64,000 bases of DNA from Nocardia mexicana NBRC 108244 (GCF_001613165.1 NZ_BDBV01000052.1:1-64000), one strand, 5' to 3'; shown: positions 8,789 through 17,383, numbered from the stretch's first letter. Numbers and translations are program-made. Notes: generated by a model from the sequence alone, not told the origin.

Positions 8789-9340
8789 ATGAGCCGCGCC
8801 GTATTGTCGATCGGGTCGAATCTGGGTGACCGGGCGGCGCATCTGCGCAGCGTGGTCGATGCCTTTGCGCCGCATCTGGTTGCGGTGTCGTCGGTCTACA
8901 CGACCGCGCCGTGGGGGCCGGTGCCGCAGGAGGACTACCTGAACGCGATTGTGCTGGTGGACGATCCGGACGCCGGGCCGTGGGAGTGGTTGCGGCGCGG
9001 GCAGGAACTGGAACGGGCGGCGGGCCGGGTGCGCGAGGTCCGGTGGGGCGCACGGACCCTCGACGTCGATGTGGTCTGGTGCGGGGAACATCGCGACGGC
9101 GGCGTGCACGCGGTCCGCAGCACCGATCCGGCGCTGATCCTGCCGCATCCGCAGGCGCACAACCGCGCCTTCGTGCTGGTGCCGTGGCTCGAGGTGGAGC
9201 CCGACGCCGTGCTCGAGGTGGACGGGGTGCCCCGCCCGGTGCGGGACCTGCTGTCCGTGCTGGACTCCGGCGAGCGAGAAGGGGTGCGTCGCACCGATAT
9301 CGCACTGCTCTCGGATTCGAGGCACAGGACGCACTCATGA
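8789..9340 (+). CDS. folK: 2-amino-4-hydroxy-6-hydroxymethyldihydropteridine pyrophosphokinase
   Basis: HPPK transfers pyrophosphate from ATP to 6-hydroxymethyl-dihydropterin, supplying FolP. The 183 residues contain SIGSNLGDR at the N-terminus, SSVYTTAPWGPVPQEDYLNA, the RWGARTLDVDVVW metal-binding block and LPHPQAHNRAFVLVPW. GAGGTGGGGGT precedes the ATG. The stop codon overlaps the next start (ATGA). Together with folE, folP and folB this gives the pterin branch of folate synthesis in one operon. Confidence 0.96.
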   Translation: MSRAVLSIGSNLGDRAAHLRSVVDAFAPHLVAVSSVYTTAPWGPVPQEDYLNAIVLVDDPDAGPWEWLRRGQELERAAGRVREVRWGARTLDVDVVWCGEHRDGGVHAVRSTDPALILPHPQAHNRAFVLVPWLEVEPDAVLEVDGVPRPVRDLLSVLDSGEREGVRRTDIALLSDSRHRTHS

Positions 9341-9816
9341 ACGTCATGAAGCCGACGCGGCTGCTGGACCTGACGGCGAATGTGCTGATCGCGGCCGTCG
9401 TCGCGTGGATCGCCACGCGCTGGGCCTATTCCAGCTTCCCGCCGATCACCGTGATTGCGGGCGCTTCGCTGTATCCGGTGGCCGCGCTGGAGGCGGTGCT
9501 GGCCTTCATGATTCGCGCGCGGGTCGGCGACCGGCGCATCGGCGACGGCCCCAAACAGCTGCATCCGATCACCGCCGCCCGCGCGGTGGCGCTGGCCAAG
9601 GCGTCGGCGCAGGTGGGTTCGCTGGCGGCCGGTGTCTGGCTGGGCTTTCTGATCTGGGTGTTCCCGCAGCGCTCCACGCTGCGCGCCGCGGCCGCGGACA
9701 CCCCGGGGGCCATCGTCGGTCTGGTGGCGGGCGTGCTGCTGGTGGCGGCGGCCCTGTGGCTGGAGTATTGCTGTCGCGCACCGCATGACCCGCCAGACGA
9801 ACCGGCAACTTCGTAG
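9337..9816 (+). CDS. DUF3180 membrane protein (Rv3605c-like)
   Basis: A 159-residue membrane protein with about four hydrophobic helices: ~10-27, ~32-58, ~88-107 and ~128-146. It belongs to the DUF3180 family, which in mycobacteria also sits directly after folK; no function is established. The ATG at 9337 overlaps the folK TGA; a second ATG nine bases later is possible. Conservation of this position suggests a link to the folate/pantothenate cluster, but that is inference. Confidence 0.85.
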   Translation: MNVMKPTRLLDLTANVLIAAVVAWIATRWAYSSFPPITVIAGASLYPVAALEAVLAFMIRARVGDRRIGDGPKQLHPITAARAVALAKASAQVGSLAAGVWLGFLIWVFPQRSTLRAAAADTPGAIVGLVAGVLLVAAALWLEYCCRAPHDPPDEPATS

Positions 9817-9886
9817 CAAACTTGTTGCTCGGAATCACCGACCGACCTGGCAGCCGGAACTCTCCATCCGAGCTACCCTGGCGTGC

Positions 9887-10891
9887 ATGGTTTCACCCTC
9901 CCGTAGCAGTACTTCCCGTCGACGGCGGGACGACGCGGGAAAATTGTTCGTCGGTGTTTTGATTCTGCTCGGTCTGATTGCCAGCGTTTTCCTGATCTTC
10001 AGCAACAGCCTGCAACTGATCCGCATCGGTCTGGTGGCGGCGCTGTGGGCGGCCGTGATCGGCGCATTGGCGGCCACTCGATACCGCCGTGAGTCGGCGG
10101 TCGATCAGGCCAAGGCACGTGATCTGCAAACGGTGTACGAGCTGCAGCTGGAACGGGAAATCAACGCCCGGCGCGAGTACGAGCTGGGGGTGGAGGCACG
10201 GGTCCGCGAGGAGGTCGGTGCCGACGCCGCCGAGATGGCCGCACTGCGGGCCGAACTCGCGGTGCTGCGGGAAAGCCTGCAGCGGCTGTTCGACGGTGAT
10301 CTGCCGGTGGAACGGCCGGCCCTGCGCGCCGACGCCGTCCGCATGCAGGAGCTCCCCGAAGCGGCGGCGAACGGTAGCTCGTCGGAAACCGAGACCTGGG
10401 ACGCGTGGAGTTCGCCGATGGTCCCGCGTGCCTCGATGCGGCCGGTCTTCGAACCCGACCATCCCGAACCGCCGATCTTCGCGAGCCCCGACGACGATCC
10501 GGTGACGGCCGAAACCGCCGTGGTCTCGGCGGATTTCGGGGAGACCGAGGACGGTGCGGATGAGGTGGAGTCGTTCGGGTACGCGGAGTACGGACATGCC
10601 GATCGGCGCACCGAGCCGATCGGCGGCGCGCAGCGCAACGGGTGGGAGTCCGATTCGAACGGGTGGGAGTCCGATTCGGTCGTGACGCGGTCGGCCGAGC
10701 GGCTGTCGCCGAATCCCGGCGGTGGTGAGGTGGAGCCGCCGTGGGCGCCCGCGCCCGCCGCCGCGCCGGTGTCCGTCGGGAGCGCCAGCTCGCGGCGGCG
10801 TCGACGGGCGGAATCGGAGGGCGACGCCTATCCGGGGCGTCAGCTGTCGGTCGCCGAGATCATGGCAAATCTCCGCTCGGAGCAGAGCTGA
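9887..10891 (+). CDS. DUF6779-type membrane protein with coiled coil (Rv3604c-like)
   Basis: A 334-residue protein with a basic N-terminus (SRSSTSRRRRDD), two membrane helices at ~20-40 and ~47-64, and a long charged helical segment at ~70-145 likely to form a coiled coil. An acidic, low-complexity C-terminus follows. It is positionally equivalent to Rv3604c. The only annotated-style motif is a conserved C-terminal SVAEIMANLR. TACCCT ends seven bases before the ATG and no Shine-Dalgarno is present, consistent with a leaderless promoter and a transcript separate from folK. A perfect 21-base duplication at 10637-10678 gives the repeat NGWESDSNGWESDS. Confidence 0.8.
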   Translation: MVSPSRSSTSRRRRDDAGKLFVGVLILLGLIASVFLIFSNSLQLIRIGLVAALWAAVIGALAATRYRRESAVDQAKARDLQTVYELQLEREINARREYELGVEARVREEVGADAAEMAALRAELAVLRESLQRLFDGDLPVERPALRADAVRMQELPEAAANGSSSETETWDAWSSPMVPRASMRPVFEPDHPEPPIFASPDDDPVTAETAVVSADFGETEDGADEVESFGYAEYGHADRRTEPIGGAQRNGWESDSNGWESDSVVTRSAERLSPNPGGGEVEPPWAPAPAAAPVSVGSASSRRRRRAESEGDAYPGRQLSVAEIMANLRSEQS

Positions 10892-11014
10892 AATTTCGGC
10901 TCGTGGGCAACATCACCGGCCCAGGATCTGTCCGCGGCCGGAGCCGCGGCCTATTCTCGGTGTCGATACGTCCGGTACCCGCGCGGCGGGACTGGAACGA
11001 CTTTCGAGAGGACA

Positions 11015-11974
11015 ATGGTGACCTCTGAATCTGCGCGGCCCGAGGCGGGTCGCAGTGCCTCAGGGAGTGATCCGGCGCCCGCACGGCTGACGGTGGGAAT
11101 CGTCTCGGCGGGACGCGTGGGATCGGCGTTCGGCGCCGCGTTGGAGCGCGCCGGGCATGTGGTCTTCGGTGTCTCCGCGATCTCGGACGATTCGGTGCGG
11201 CGCGCGCACACGCGGCTGCCGGATTCGCAGATCCTGCCCGCCGAAGAGGTGGCCGCCCGCAGCGAACTGCTGGTCCTGGCGGTCCCGGACAGTGAGCTGC
11301 CGGGCCTGGTCGCCGGACTGGCGAGCGCGCAGGCCGTGCGGCCGGGCACGATCGTCGTGCACACCTCCGGCGCGAACGGCATCGCGGTGCTGGCGCCGCT
11401 GACCGAGCGCGGCGCCCGCCCGCTGGCGATTCATCCGGCGATGACCTTCACCGGGCACGACGAGGACGTCGCCCGGCTGGGCAACGCCTGCTTCGGGATC
11501 ACCGCGGCCGACGAGGTCGGCTACGCCATCGCGCAGTCGCTGGTGATCGAGGTGGGCGGCGAGCCGGTGCAGGTGCCCGAGGAACACCGCACGCTGTATC
11601 ACGCCGCCCTGGCGCACGGCAGCAATCATCTGGTCACGTTGATCGTCGACGCCGTCGCCGCGCTGCGGGCGGCCCTCGACGGTCCGGGGCTGCTCGGCCA
11701 GCAGCAGGTCGACGACCAGCCGAACGGGCTGGCCGAACGCATGCTGGCGCCGCTGGCCTCGGCCGCCCTGGACAATGCGCTGCGGCGCGGCCAGTCGGCC
11801 CTGACCGGCCCCGTGGCACGCGGCGACGTGGACGCGGTCGCCGCCCACCTCGATGCTCTCGCCGACGTCGACCCGCGCCTCGCCGCCGGTTACCGCGCCC
11901 AATCGTTGCGCGCGGCCGAACTCGCCCGCACCAACCCCGCCCTGATCGATCTGCTGGCGGAGGAGAGGTACTGA
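11015..11974 (+). CDS. Rossmann-like / DUF2520 protein, possible ketopantoate reductase
   Basis: A 319-residue two-domain protein. The N-terminal Rossmann fold begins LTVGIVSAGRVGSAFGAALERAGH (GxxxxG dinucleotide motif, here with S before A) and contains LLVLAVPDSELPGLV and HTSGANGIAVLAPL. The C-terminal helical DUF2520 domain has YHAALAHGSNHLVTL. Some members of this two-domain family have been characterised as ketopantoate reductases (PanG), and the gene abuts panC (one-base overlap of TGA and ATG). That makes ketopantoate reductase a reasonable, unproven assignment. GAGAGG precedes the ATG. Confidence 0.75.
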   Translation: MVTSESARPEAGRSASGSDPAPARLTVGIVSAGRVGSAFGAALERAGHVVFGVSAISDDSVRRAHTRLPDSQILPAEEVAARSELLVLAVPDSELPGLVAGLASAQAVRPGTIVVHTSGANGIAVLAPLTERGARPLAIHPAMTFTGHDEDVARLGNACFGITAADEVGYAIAQSLVIEVGGEPVQVPEEHRTLYHAALAHGSNHLVTLIVDAVAALRAALDGPGLLGQQQVDDQPNGLAERMLAPLASAALDNALRRGQSALTGPVARGDVDAVAAHLDALADVDPRLAAGYRAQSLRAAELARTNPALIDLLAEERY

Positions 11975-13035
11975 TGTCCGCCCCGAAACCGAATCTGCAG
12001 GCGCTGCGCGCGGCGTACAAGCCGGGCGAGCTGAACATCGTGCACGATCCCGGCACGCTGACCGCGGTGTCGAACGCGCTGCGCTCGGTGGGCCGCTCGG
12101 TAGCGCTGGTGCCCACCATGGGTGCGCTGCACGAGGGGCATCTGCAGCTGGTGCGCCAGGCCAAGCGGACCAACCAGATCGTCATCGTCTCGGTCTTCGT
12201 GAACCCGCTGCAGTTCGGCGCGGGTGAGGACCTGGACAAATACCCGCGCACGCTCGACGCCGACGTGGACATGCTGCGCGGTGAGGGCGTCGAATTGGTG
12301 TTCGCGCCCAGCGCCGCCGAGATGTACCCGGACGGGCCGCGCACGTCGGTGCACCCGGGCCCGCTCGGCGCGGAACTCGAGGGCGCCTTCCGCCCGACCC
12401 ATTTCGCCGGCGTGCTGACCGTCGTGGCGAAGCTGCTGCAGATCGCGCACCCGCACGAGGCGTTCTTCGGCGAGAAGGACTACCAGCAGCTGACCTTGAT
12501 CCGGGAGATGGTGCGGGACTTGAACTTCGACGTGAAGATCGTCCCGGTCGCCACCGTCCGCGAGGCCGACGGTCTGGCCATGTCCTCGCGCAACCGGTAC
12601 CTGGAACCGGCGCAGCGCGAACTGGCCACCACGCTGTCGGCGGCGCTGGCCGCGGGCCGCCATGCCGGTGGACAGGGGCCGGACGCGGTGCTGGCCGCGG
12701 CGCGGGCCGTGCTGGACGCCGCGACCGGTGGTATCGACGTCGACTATCTCGAGCTACGCCGGGCTGACCTGGGGCCGATCCCCGCGGCAGCGGATTCCGT
12801 TGCGGCAGTATCGGATTCCCCCTGGAGCGGCAATGCCCGCCTGCTCATCGCCGCGCGCCTCGGCGCCACCCGGCTCATCGACAATGTGGCCCTGTCCGTC
12901 GGAACCCCGGCGGTGTCCGATGCGGCGTACACGGGTCCCTCCGTGGTTACGCAGGCTGCCGCCTCCGGGCCCGTCGCTCCCGCCGGTGGCCACCCGACAA
13001 CTCCCAATACCCAGCCTGCCCAGGCGAATCGGTAG
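11974..13035 (+). CDS. panC: Pantothenate synthetase
   Basis: Joins pantoate and beta-alanine using ATP. The 353-residue protein has HEGH at 53-56 (HIGH-type nucleotide motif), VSVFVNPLQFG, FFGEKDYQQL and AMSSRNRYL (~202-209, KMSKS equivalent). The catalytic core ends near residue 300; the remaining ~50 residues are an Ala/Pro-rich tail not needed by the fold. It starts one base inside the preceding stop codon and is followed 12 bases later by panD. Confidence 0.96.
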   Translation: MSAPKPNLQALRAAYKPGELNIVHDPGTLTAVSNALRSVGRSVALVPTMGALHEGHLQLVRQAKRTNQIVIVSVFVNPLQFGAGEDLDKYPRTLDADVDMLRGEGVELVFAPSAAEMYPDGPRTSVHPGPLGAELEGAFRPTHFAGVLTVVAKLLQIAHPHEAFFGEKDYQQLTLIREMVRDLNFDVKIVPVATVREADGLAMSSRNRYLEPAQRELATTLSAALAAGRHAGGQGPDAVLAAARAVLDAATGGIDVDYLELRRADLGPIPAAADSVAAVSDSPWSGNARLLIAARLGATRLIDNVALSVGTPAVSDAAYTGPSVVTQAAASGPVAPAGGHPTTPNTQPAQANR

Positions 13036-13047
13036 GAAAGGCCGCCC

Positions 13048-13467
13048 ATGTTGCGCACCATGATGAAATCGAAGATCCACCGCGCCACGGTGACCCACGC
13101 CGACCTGCACTACGTCGGCTCCGTGACCGTCGACCCGGATCTGATGGATGCCGCCGATCTGCTCGAGGGCGAGCAGGTCTGCATCGTCGACATCGATAAC
13201 GGCGCCCGGCTCGAGACCTACGTCATCGCGGGCGAGCGCGGCTCCGGGGTGATCGGAATCAACGGTGCCGCAGCGCATCTCGTGCACCCGGGTGATCTGG
13301 TGATCCTGATCGCCTACGCCATGATGGACGAGGCCGAGCTGCGCGAGTACGCGCCGCGGGTGGTGTTCGTCGACGAGCGCAACCGCCCGGTGGAGCTGGG
13401 CTCGGATCCGGCGCACGCACCCGCCGGATCGGGGCTGTCCTCGCCGCGCACGCTCACTCCCGCATAG
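13048..13467 (+). CDS. panD: Aspartate 1-decarboxylase proenzyme
   Basis: Makes beta-alanine from aspartate; the proenzyme self-cleaves to form a pyruvoyl group. The Gly24-Ser25 cleavage site is visible in HYVGSVTVDP, and K9 and the NGA motif (GINGAAAHLVHPGD) are present. The 139-residue length matches actinobacterial enzymes. AGGAAAGG precedes the ATG. It lies between panC and coaX, so beta-alanine production, condensation and phosphorylation are encoded together. Confidence 0.97.
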   Translation: MLRTMMKSKIHRATVTHADLHYVGSVTVDPDLMDAADLLEGEQVCIVDIDNGARLETYVIAGERGSGVIGINGAAAHLVHPGDLVILIAYAMMDEAELREYAPRVVFVDERNRPVELGSDPAHAPAGSGLSSPRTLTPA

Positions 13468-13475
13468 GTCGCCGG

Positions 13476-14267
13476 ATGCTGCTGACGATCGACGTCCGCA
13501 ACACCAGCATCGAGATCGGCCTGTTCTCCGGCAGCGGGGAGCACGCGAAACTCGGGCAGACCTGGCGTATCCACACCAATCCGCTGCTGACCGCCGACGA
13601 GTTCGGCATGCAGCTGCGCGGGCTGATCGGCGATCAGGCCGATCAGGTGATCGGGGTGGCGGCGCTGTCGACCGTGCCGCCGGTGCTGCGGGAACTGCGG
13701 GAAATGCTCGGCCGGTACTGGAGCCACGTGCCGCACGTGCTGGTGGAACCGGGTGTGCGCACCGGCATTCCGCTGCTGGTGGACAACCCGAAGGAGGTCG
13801 GCGCCGACCGCATCGTCAACTGCCTGGCCGCGTACCACCGCTTCCAGTCGCCCGCCATCGTGGTCGATTTCGGCACCGCCATCTGCGTGGACCTGGTGTC
13901 GGCGAAGGGCGAGTTCATCGGCGGCGTCATCGCGCCCGGCGTGGAGATCGCGACCGAGGCGATCGTGGAGCGGACCGCGCTGCGCCGGGCCGAACTCGCC
14001 CGGCCGCGCTCGGTGGTGGGCAAGAACAGCATGGAGTGCATCCAGGCGGGCGCGGTATTCGGCTTCGCCGGACTGGTCGACGGCCTGATCGACCGCATTC
14101 GCGACGAGAACGACGCCTTCGCGGGCGACGACGTCGTCATCGTGGCGACGGGGCAGACGGCGCCGCTGATCGTGCCCGAATCCGAAACCATCGAACGCCA
14201 TGAACCCCACCTGACGCTGGACGGGCTGCGCGTGGTCTTCGAGCGCAACCTGCAGCGCCGCAAGTAG
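13476..14267 (+). CDS. coaX: Type III pantothenate kinase
   Basis: First step of CoA synthesis from pantothenate. The 263-residue ASKHA-fold kinase begins MLLTIDVRNTSIEIGLF, with the DVRNT form of the phosphate loop found in mycobacterial CoaX. It continues with KEVGADRIVN, VDFGTAICVD and GGVIAPGVE. The start lies eight bases after the panD stop. The operon probably ends here; the next gene has its own promoter. Confidence 0.94.
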   Translation: MLLTIDVRNTSIEIGLFSGSGEHAKLGQTWRIHTNPLLTADEFGMQLRGLIGDQADQVIGVAALSTVPPVLRELREMLGRYWSHVPHVLVEPGVRTGIPLLVDNPKEVGADRIVNCLAAYHRFQSPAIVVDFGTAICVDLVSAKGEFIGGVIAPGVEIATEAIVERTALRRAELARPRSVVGKNSMECIQAGAVFGFAGLVDGLIDRIRDENDAFAGDDVVIVATGQTAPLIVPESETIERHEPHLTLDGLRVVFERNLQRRK

Positions 14268-14298
14268 CGGGCCGGATGTGGGGAACCCAACACGATGC

Positions 14299-14326
14299 TT
14301 GCACCGGGAGCGCGCACTGCTAGACT
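14299..14326 (+). promoter_or_regulatory. Promoter of the cysteine leader-cdo-rhodanese unit
   Basis: TTGCAC at 14299-14304, a 16-base spacer and TAGACT at 14321-14326 form a good vegetative promoter. Initiation about seven bases downstream would fall on the GTG of the leader peptide at 14334, giving a leaderless transcript. Confidence 0.65.
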
Positions 14327-14333
14327 TCCGCTC

Positions 14334-14375
14334 GTGTCTTACCGCGTGAGCAACCAGGAGTGTTGTCGAGGCTGA
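14334..14375 (+). CDS. Putative leaderless Cys-Cys leader peptide
   Basis: A 13-codon reading frame starting with GTG: MSYRVSNQECCRG, then TGA. The GTG is exactly seven bases after the TAGACT -10 element, so the mRNA would start at the start codon. Two consecutive TGT cysteine codons lie near the end, 66 bases upstream of cysteine dioxygenase. Short leaderless polycysteine frames are known in mycobacteria as cysteine-responsive attenuators of sulfur genes. Placement, codons and promoter match that model; translation is inferred, not shown. Confidence 0.65.
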   Translation: MSYRVSNQECCRG

Positions 14376-14433
14376 TTCGCCTCGGCTGATGTCGGGGCTT
14401 CGCATTCCCCGACCATTCTCACTTCTCCTGGAG
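14354..14433 (+). promoter_or_regulatory. Possible attenuator / ribosome-site sequestering structure before cdo
   Basis: CCAGGAG at 14354-14360, inside the leader frame just before the Cys codons, is complementary to CTCCTGG at 14425-14431. The latter overlaps the GGAG ribosome site of cdo. Between them are two local hairpins: CGAGGC/GCCTCG (14367-14384, spanning the leader stop) and GTCGGGG/CCCCGAC (14391-14413). A ribosome paused at the Cys codons would cover the CCAGGAG arm and free the cdo ribosome site. The pairing is seen; the mechanism is inferred. Confidence 0.5.
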
Positions 14434-14441
14434 TTCCGCTC

Positions 14442-15080
14442 ATGCGCTCCTCTGCAGTTTCCTATCCCGCACGTACCCGTGTGCCCTCGCATCCCGGCGT
14501 CGCGCCGAATTCCGGCGTCCGGCTCGGCAGCGAGATCACCGAGCGTCCCGTGGCCTCCGCGCTGCCCACCCAGCTGCGCCCGGCCGACCTGCTGCGCTTG
14601 ACCGACGAGGGCGCCGAGGACGTGCTGGCCGGGCGCTACGACCACCTGTTACCGGCGAACGGCAGCTGGCCCGCCGACAACCGCTGGGCGGTCCGGCTGC
14701 TCGCCGACGACGAGGTCGATGTCTGGCTGATCAGCTGGGTGCCCGATCGATCCACCGAGCTGCACGACCACGCCGGCTCGCTGGGCGCGCTCACCGTGCT
14801 CAGCGGAGCGCTCTCGGAATTCCGTTGGAACGGAAAGGAATTGCGTCAGCGCACGCTGTCGGCCGGGGACCAGGCGTCGTTCCCGCTCGGCTGGGTGCAC
14901 GACGTGGTCCGCGCGCCCGACCAATTCGCGGGTGCGCCCGAACCGTCGAATCCGACGCTGTCCGTGCACGCCTATTCACCACCGCTCACCGCCATGTCCT
15001 ATTACGAGGTCACCGGCCACGGCACGCTGCGCCGCTCCCGGACCGTCCTCACCGACCAGCCCGAAGGCGACGTGAAATGA
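14442..15080 (+). CDS. Cysteine dioxygenase family protein
   Basis: A 212-residue cupin. Residues ~80-190 show the family core WLISWVPDRSTELHDHAGSLGA (first two His iron ligands in HDH), a GAL.E block and FPLGWVHDVVR with the third His. Such enzymes oxidise cysteine or a related thiol to a sulfinate using Fe(II) and O2. The first ~45 residues are variable. It is coupled to the downstream rhodanese by an ATGA overlap and preceded by the Cys leader peptide, both consistent with cysteine/sulfane metabolism. Substrate specificity (cysteine versus mercaptopropionate) cannot be read from sequence alone. Confidence 0.88.
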   Translation: MRSSAVSYPARTRVPSHPGVAPNSGVRLGSEITERPVASALPTQLRPADLLRLTDEGAEDVLAGRYDHLLPANGSWPADNRWAVRLLADDEVDVWLISWVPDRSTELHDHAGSLGALTVLSGALSEFRWNGKELRQRTLSAGDQASFPLGWVHDVVRAPDQFAGAPEPSNPTLSVHAYSPPLTAMSYYEVTGHGTLRRSRTVLTDQPEGDVK

Positions 15081-15514
15081 CCCACGTGACGTACGGAATC
15101 GATCAGATGCTGGAGAACGCGCGGGAGCAACTGCGGCGGATCTACGCGTTCGAATTGCCGGAGGCGATCGCCCGGGGTGCGCTGCTGGTCGACATCCGGC
15201 CGCAGGCGCAGCGGGTGAAGGAAGGGACGCTGCCGGGTGCGCTGGTGATCGAGCGGAATGTGCTGGAATGGCGCCTCGACCCCACCAGTTCCGCCCGGCT
15301 CGCCCTCGCCGCGGATCACGACGTGGAATGGATCGTCGTCTGCTCGGAGGGCTACACCTCGAGCCTGGCCGCGGCGTCGCTGCAGCAGCTGGGTTTGCAC
15401 CGGGCCACCGATCTGGTGGGCGGGTATCAGGCGGTGAAGGCGGCCGGATTGCTGTCGGTGGCCGCGGGCGCCCCGCACATCGCCCGCGAGGTGGTCGCGC
15501 TCGCCTCGTTGTAA
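15077..15514 (+). CDS. Rhodanese-like sulfurtransferase
   Basis: A single-domain rhodanese of 145 residues. LLVDIRPQAQRVKEGTLPGAL is the characteristic N-terminal strand, and the active-site loop is CSEGYTSS with the catalytic Cys near residue 93, followed by LVGGYQAVKAAGL. It likely moves sulfane sulfur produced in cysteine breakdown. The start codon overlaps the cdo stop (ATGA), so the pair is co-translated. Confidence 0.88.
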   Translation: MTHVTYGIDQMLENAREQLRRIYAFELPEAIARGALLVDIRPQAQRVKEGTLPGALVIERNVLEWRLDPTSSARLALAADHDVEWIVVCSEGYTSSLAAASLQQLGLHRATDLVGGYQAVKAAGLLSVAAGAPHIAREVVALASL

Positions 15515-15703
15515 TTCCGGCCGATTGCGCTCGAATTACGGAGCAACCCAGCGCATTTCGATCGACTGTCCGTTACGTCACAATTCTCGGGTGGTGGTTG
15601 CGGGCCTCGTGTTCCGTGCTCGAGTCGATGCCGATTCGTTACTGCGCGGGCGTGCTCGGGCAGCGCGCAAAACGATTTCCGGCGCACGCTAGGGTAGATC
15701 GTT

Positions 15704-17269
15704 GTGAGCACCTCGAACACCCCTTCGTCCGGTAGCTCCGCGGGTTCGGTTCCCGCGGGGCAATCCCGTCCTGCCGCAGCGGAAGTCGACGTTCCCGAGC
15801 AGATGCGGATTCGCCGGGAGAAGCGGGAGCGGCTGCTCGAAGAGGGCGGCGAGGCCTATCCGGTGGTGGTGCCGCGTACGCACACCCTGGCCGAAATTCG
15901 GGCCGCCTATCCGGACCTGGCGGCCGACACGAGCACCGGGCTGCAGGTCGGTGTCGCCGGGCGCGTCATATTCATGCGTAATACCGGCAAGCTGTGTTTT
16001 GCGACGCTGCAGGAGGGCGACGGCACCAAGCTGCAGGCGATGATCAGCCTGAACGGTGTCGGCGCCGACGCGCTGGCCGCCTGGAAGGCCGATGTGGACC
16101 TCGGCGACTTCGTTTTCGTGCACGGTGAGGTGATCTCCTCGCGCACGGGTGAATTGAGCGTCATGGCCGATTCCTGGTCGATGGCCGCCAAGTCGTTGCG
16201 GCCGCTGCCGGTGGCGCACAAGGACCTGAGCGAGGAGTCGCGGGTGCGTCAGCGCTACGTCGACCTGATCGTTCGGCCGGAGGCCCGGGAAATGGCGCGG
16301 ACCCGGGTCAAGGTGGTGCGTGCGGTGCGGAATGCGTTGGAGCGCAGGGGTTTCCTCGAGGTCGAGACCCCGATGCTGCAGACCCTGCACGGCGGTGCGG
16401 CGGCGCGCCCGTTCGTCACCCACTCCAATGCCCTCGATATGGAGCTTTACCTGCGCATTGCGCCGGAGCTGTTCCTGAAGCGCTGCGTGGTCGGCGGCAT
16501 CGAGAAGGTTTTCGAGGTCAACCGCAACTTCCGAAACGAGGGCGCCGACTCCACGCATTCGCCGGAGTTCGCGATGCTGGAAACCTATGAGGCCTACGGC
16601 ACCTATGACGATTCCGCGCGGATGATGCGGGAATTGGTCCAGGAGGTGGCGCAGGAAGTCTTCGGCAGCCAGGTCGTGACGCTGGCGGACGGCACCGAAT
16701 ACGATCTGAGCGGCGAGTGGACCACGGTGGAGATGTATCCGTCGCTGTCGGACTCCCTCGGTGTTGCGGTCACGCCCGAAACGACCGTACCGGAATTACT
16801 GGCGCTGGCCGATCGGGTGGGCCTGGAAATTCCGCAGGACAAGGGCTACGGTCATGGCAAACTCGTCGAGGAACTGTGGGAACACACCTACGGCGACAAG
16901 CTGTACGCACCGACTTTCGTGCGCGACTTCCCGGTCGAGACCTCCCCGTTGACCAGACAACATCGCAGCAAGCCGGGCGTGACCGAGAAGTGGGATCTGT
17001 ATGTCCGCGGCTTCGAGTTGGCGACGGGGTATTCCGAACTGGTCGATCCGGTGATTCAGCGGGACCGGTTCATCGATCAGGCGAGATTGGCGGCCGCGGG
17101 CGACGATGAGGCCATGCGCCTTGACGAGGACTTCCTCGCGGCGATGGAACACGGTATGCCTCCGACAACCGGAACCGGTATGGGAATCGATCGGTTGCTG
17201 ATGGCGTTGACGGGGCTGGGAATCCGGGAAACGATACTGTTCCCAATTGTGCGTCCGGCCGCTCGCTGA
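15704..17269 (+). CDS. lysS: Lysyl-tRNA synthetase, class II
   Basis: Charges tRNA-Lys. The 521 residues have a low-complexity ~30-residue N-terminus, an OB-fold anticodon-binding domain (~65-170) and the class II core. Motif 2 is FEVNRNFRNEGAD...HSPEFAMLE and motif 3 is GTGMGIDRLLMALTG near the C-terminus. The GTG start at 15704 follows TAGGGT (15690-15695) by eight bases with no Shine-Dalgarno, suggesting a leaderless mRNA. In M. tuberculosis lysS is likewise followed by lsr2 and clpC1. Confidence 0.96.
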   Translation: MSTSNTPSSGSSAGSVPAGQSRPAAAEVDVPEQMRIRREKRERLLEEGGEAYPVVVPRTHTLAEIRAAYPDLAADTSTGLQVGVAGRVIFMRNTGKLCFATLQEGDGTKLQAMISLNGVGADALAAWKADVDLGDFVFVHGEVISSRTGELSVMADSWSMAAKSLRPLPVAHKDLSEESRVRQRYVDLIVRPEAREMARTRVKVVRAVRNALERRGFLEVETPMLQTLHGGAAARPFVTHSNALDMELYLRIAPELFLKRCVVGGIEKVFEVNRNFRNEGADSTHSPEFAMLETYEAYGTYDDSARMMRELVQEVAQEVFGSQVVTLADGTEYDLSGEWTTVEMYPSLSDSLGVAVTPETTVPELLALADRVGLEIPQDKGYGHGKLVEELWEHTYGDKLYAPTFVRDFPVETSPLTRQHRSKPGVTEKWDLYVRGFELATGYSELVDPVIQRDRFIDQARLAAAGDDEAMRLDEDFLAAMEHGMPPTTGTGMGIDRLLMALTGLGIRETILFPIVRPAAR

Positions 17270-17383
17270 GCGGTCGGATTGAATGCCGAAGTCTCGTCTT
17301 GGAAATCTCGGAATTCGAGGTATTCTCAACTCGGGCATCGGCCTGGTATGCGGGTCGCACGATTTCGAGAGGACGTTCATCTC

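Noticed and set aside
15515..15703. Small gene between the rhodanese gene and lysS
   Set aside because: The short frames here lack a start signal and consistent codon bias; only the lysS promoter is supported.
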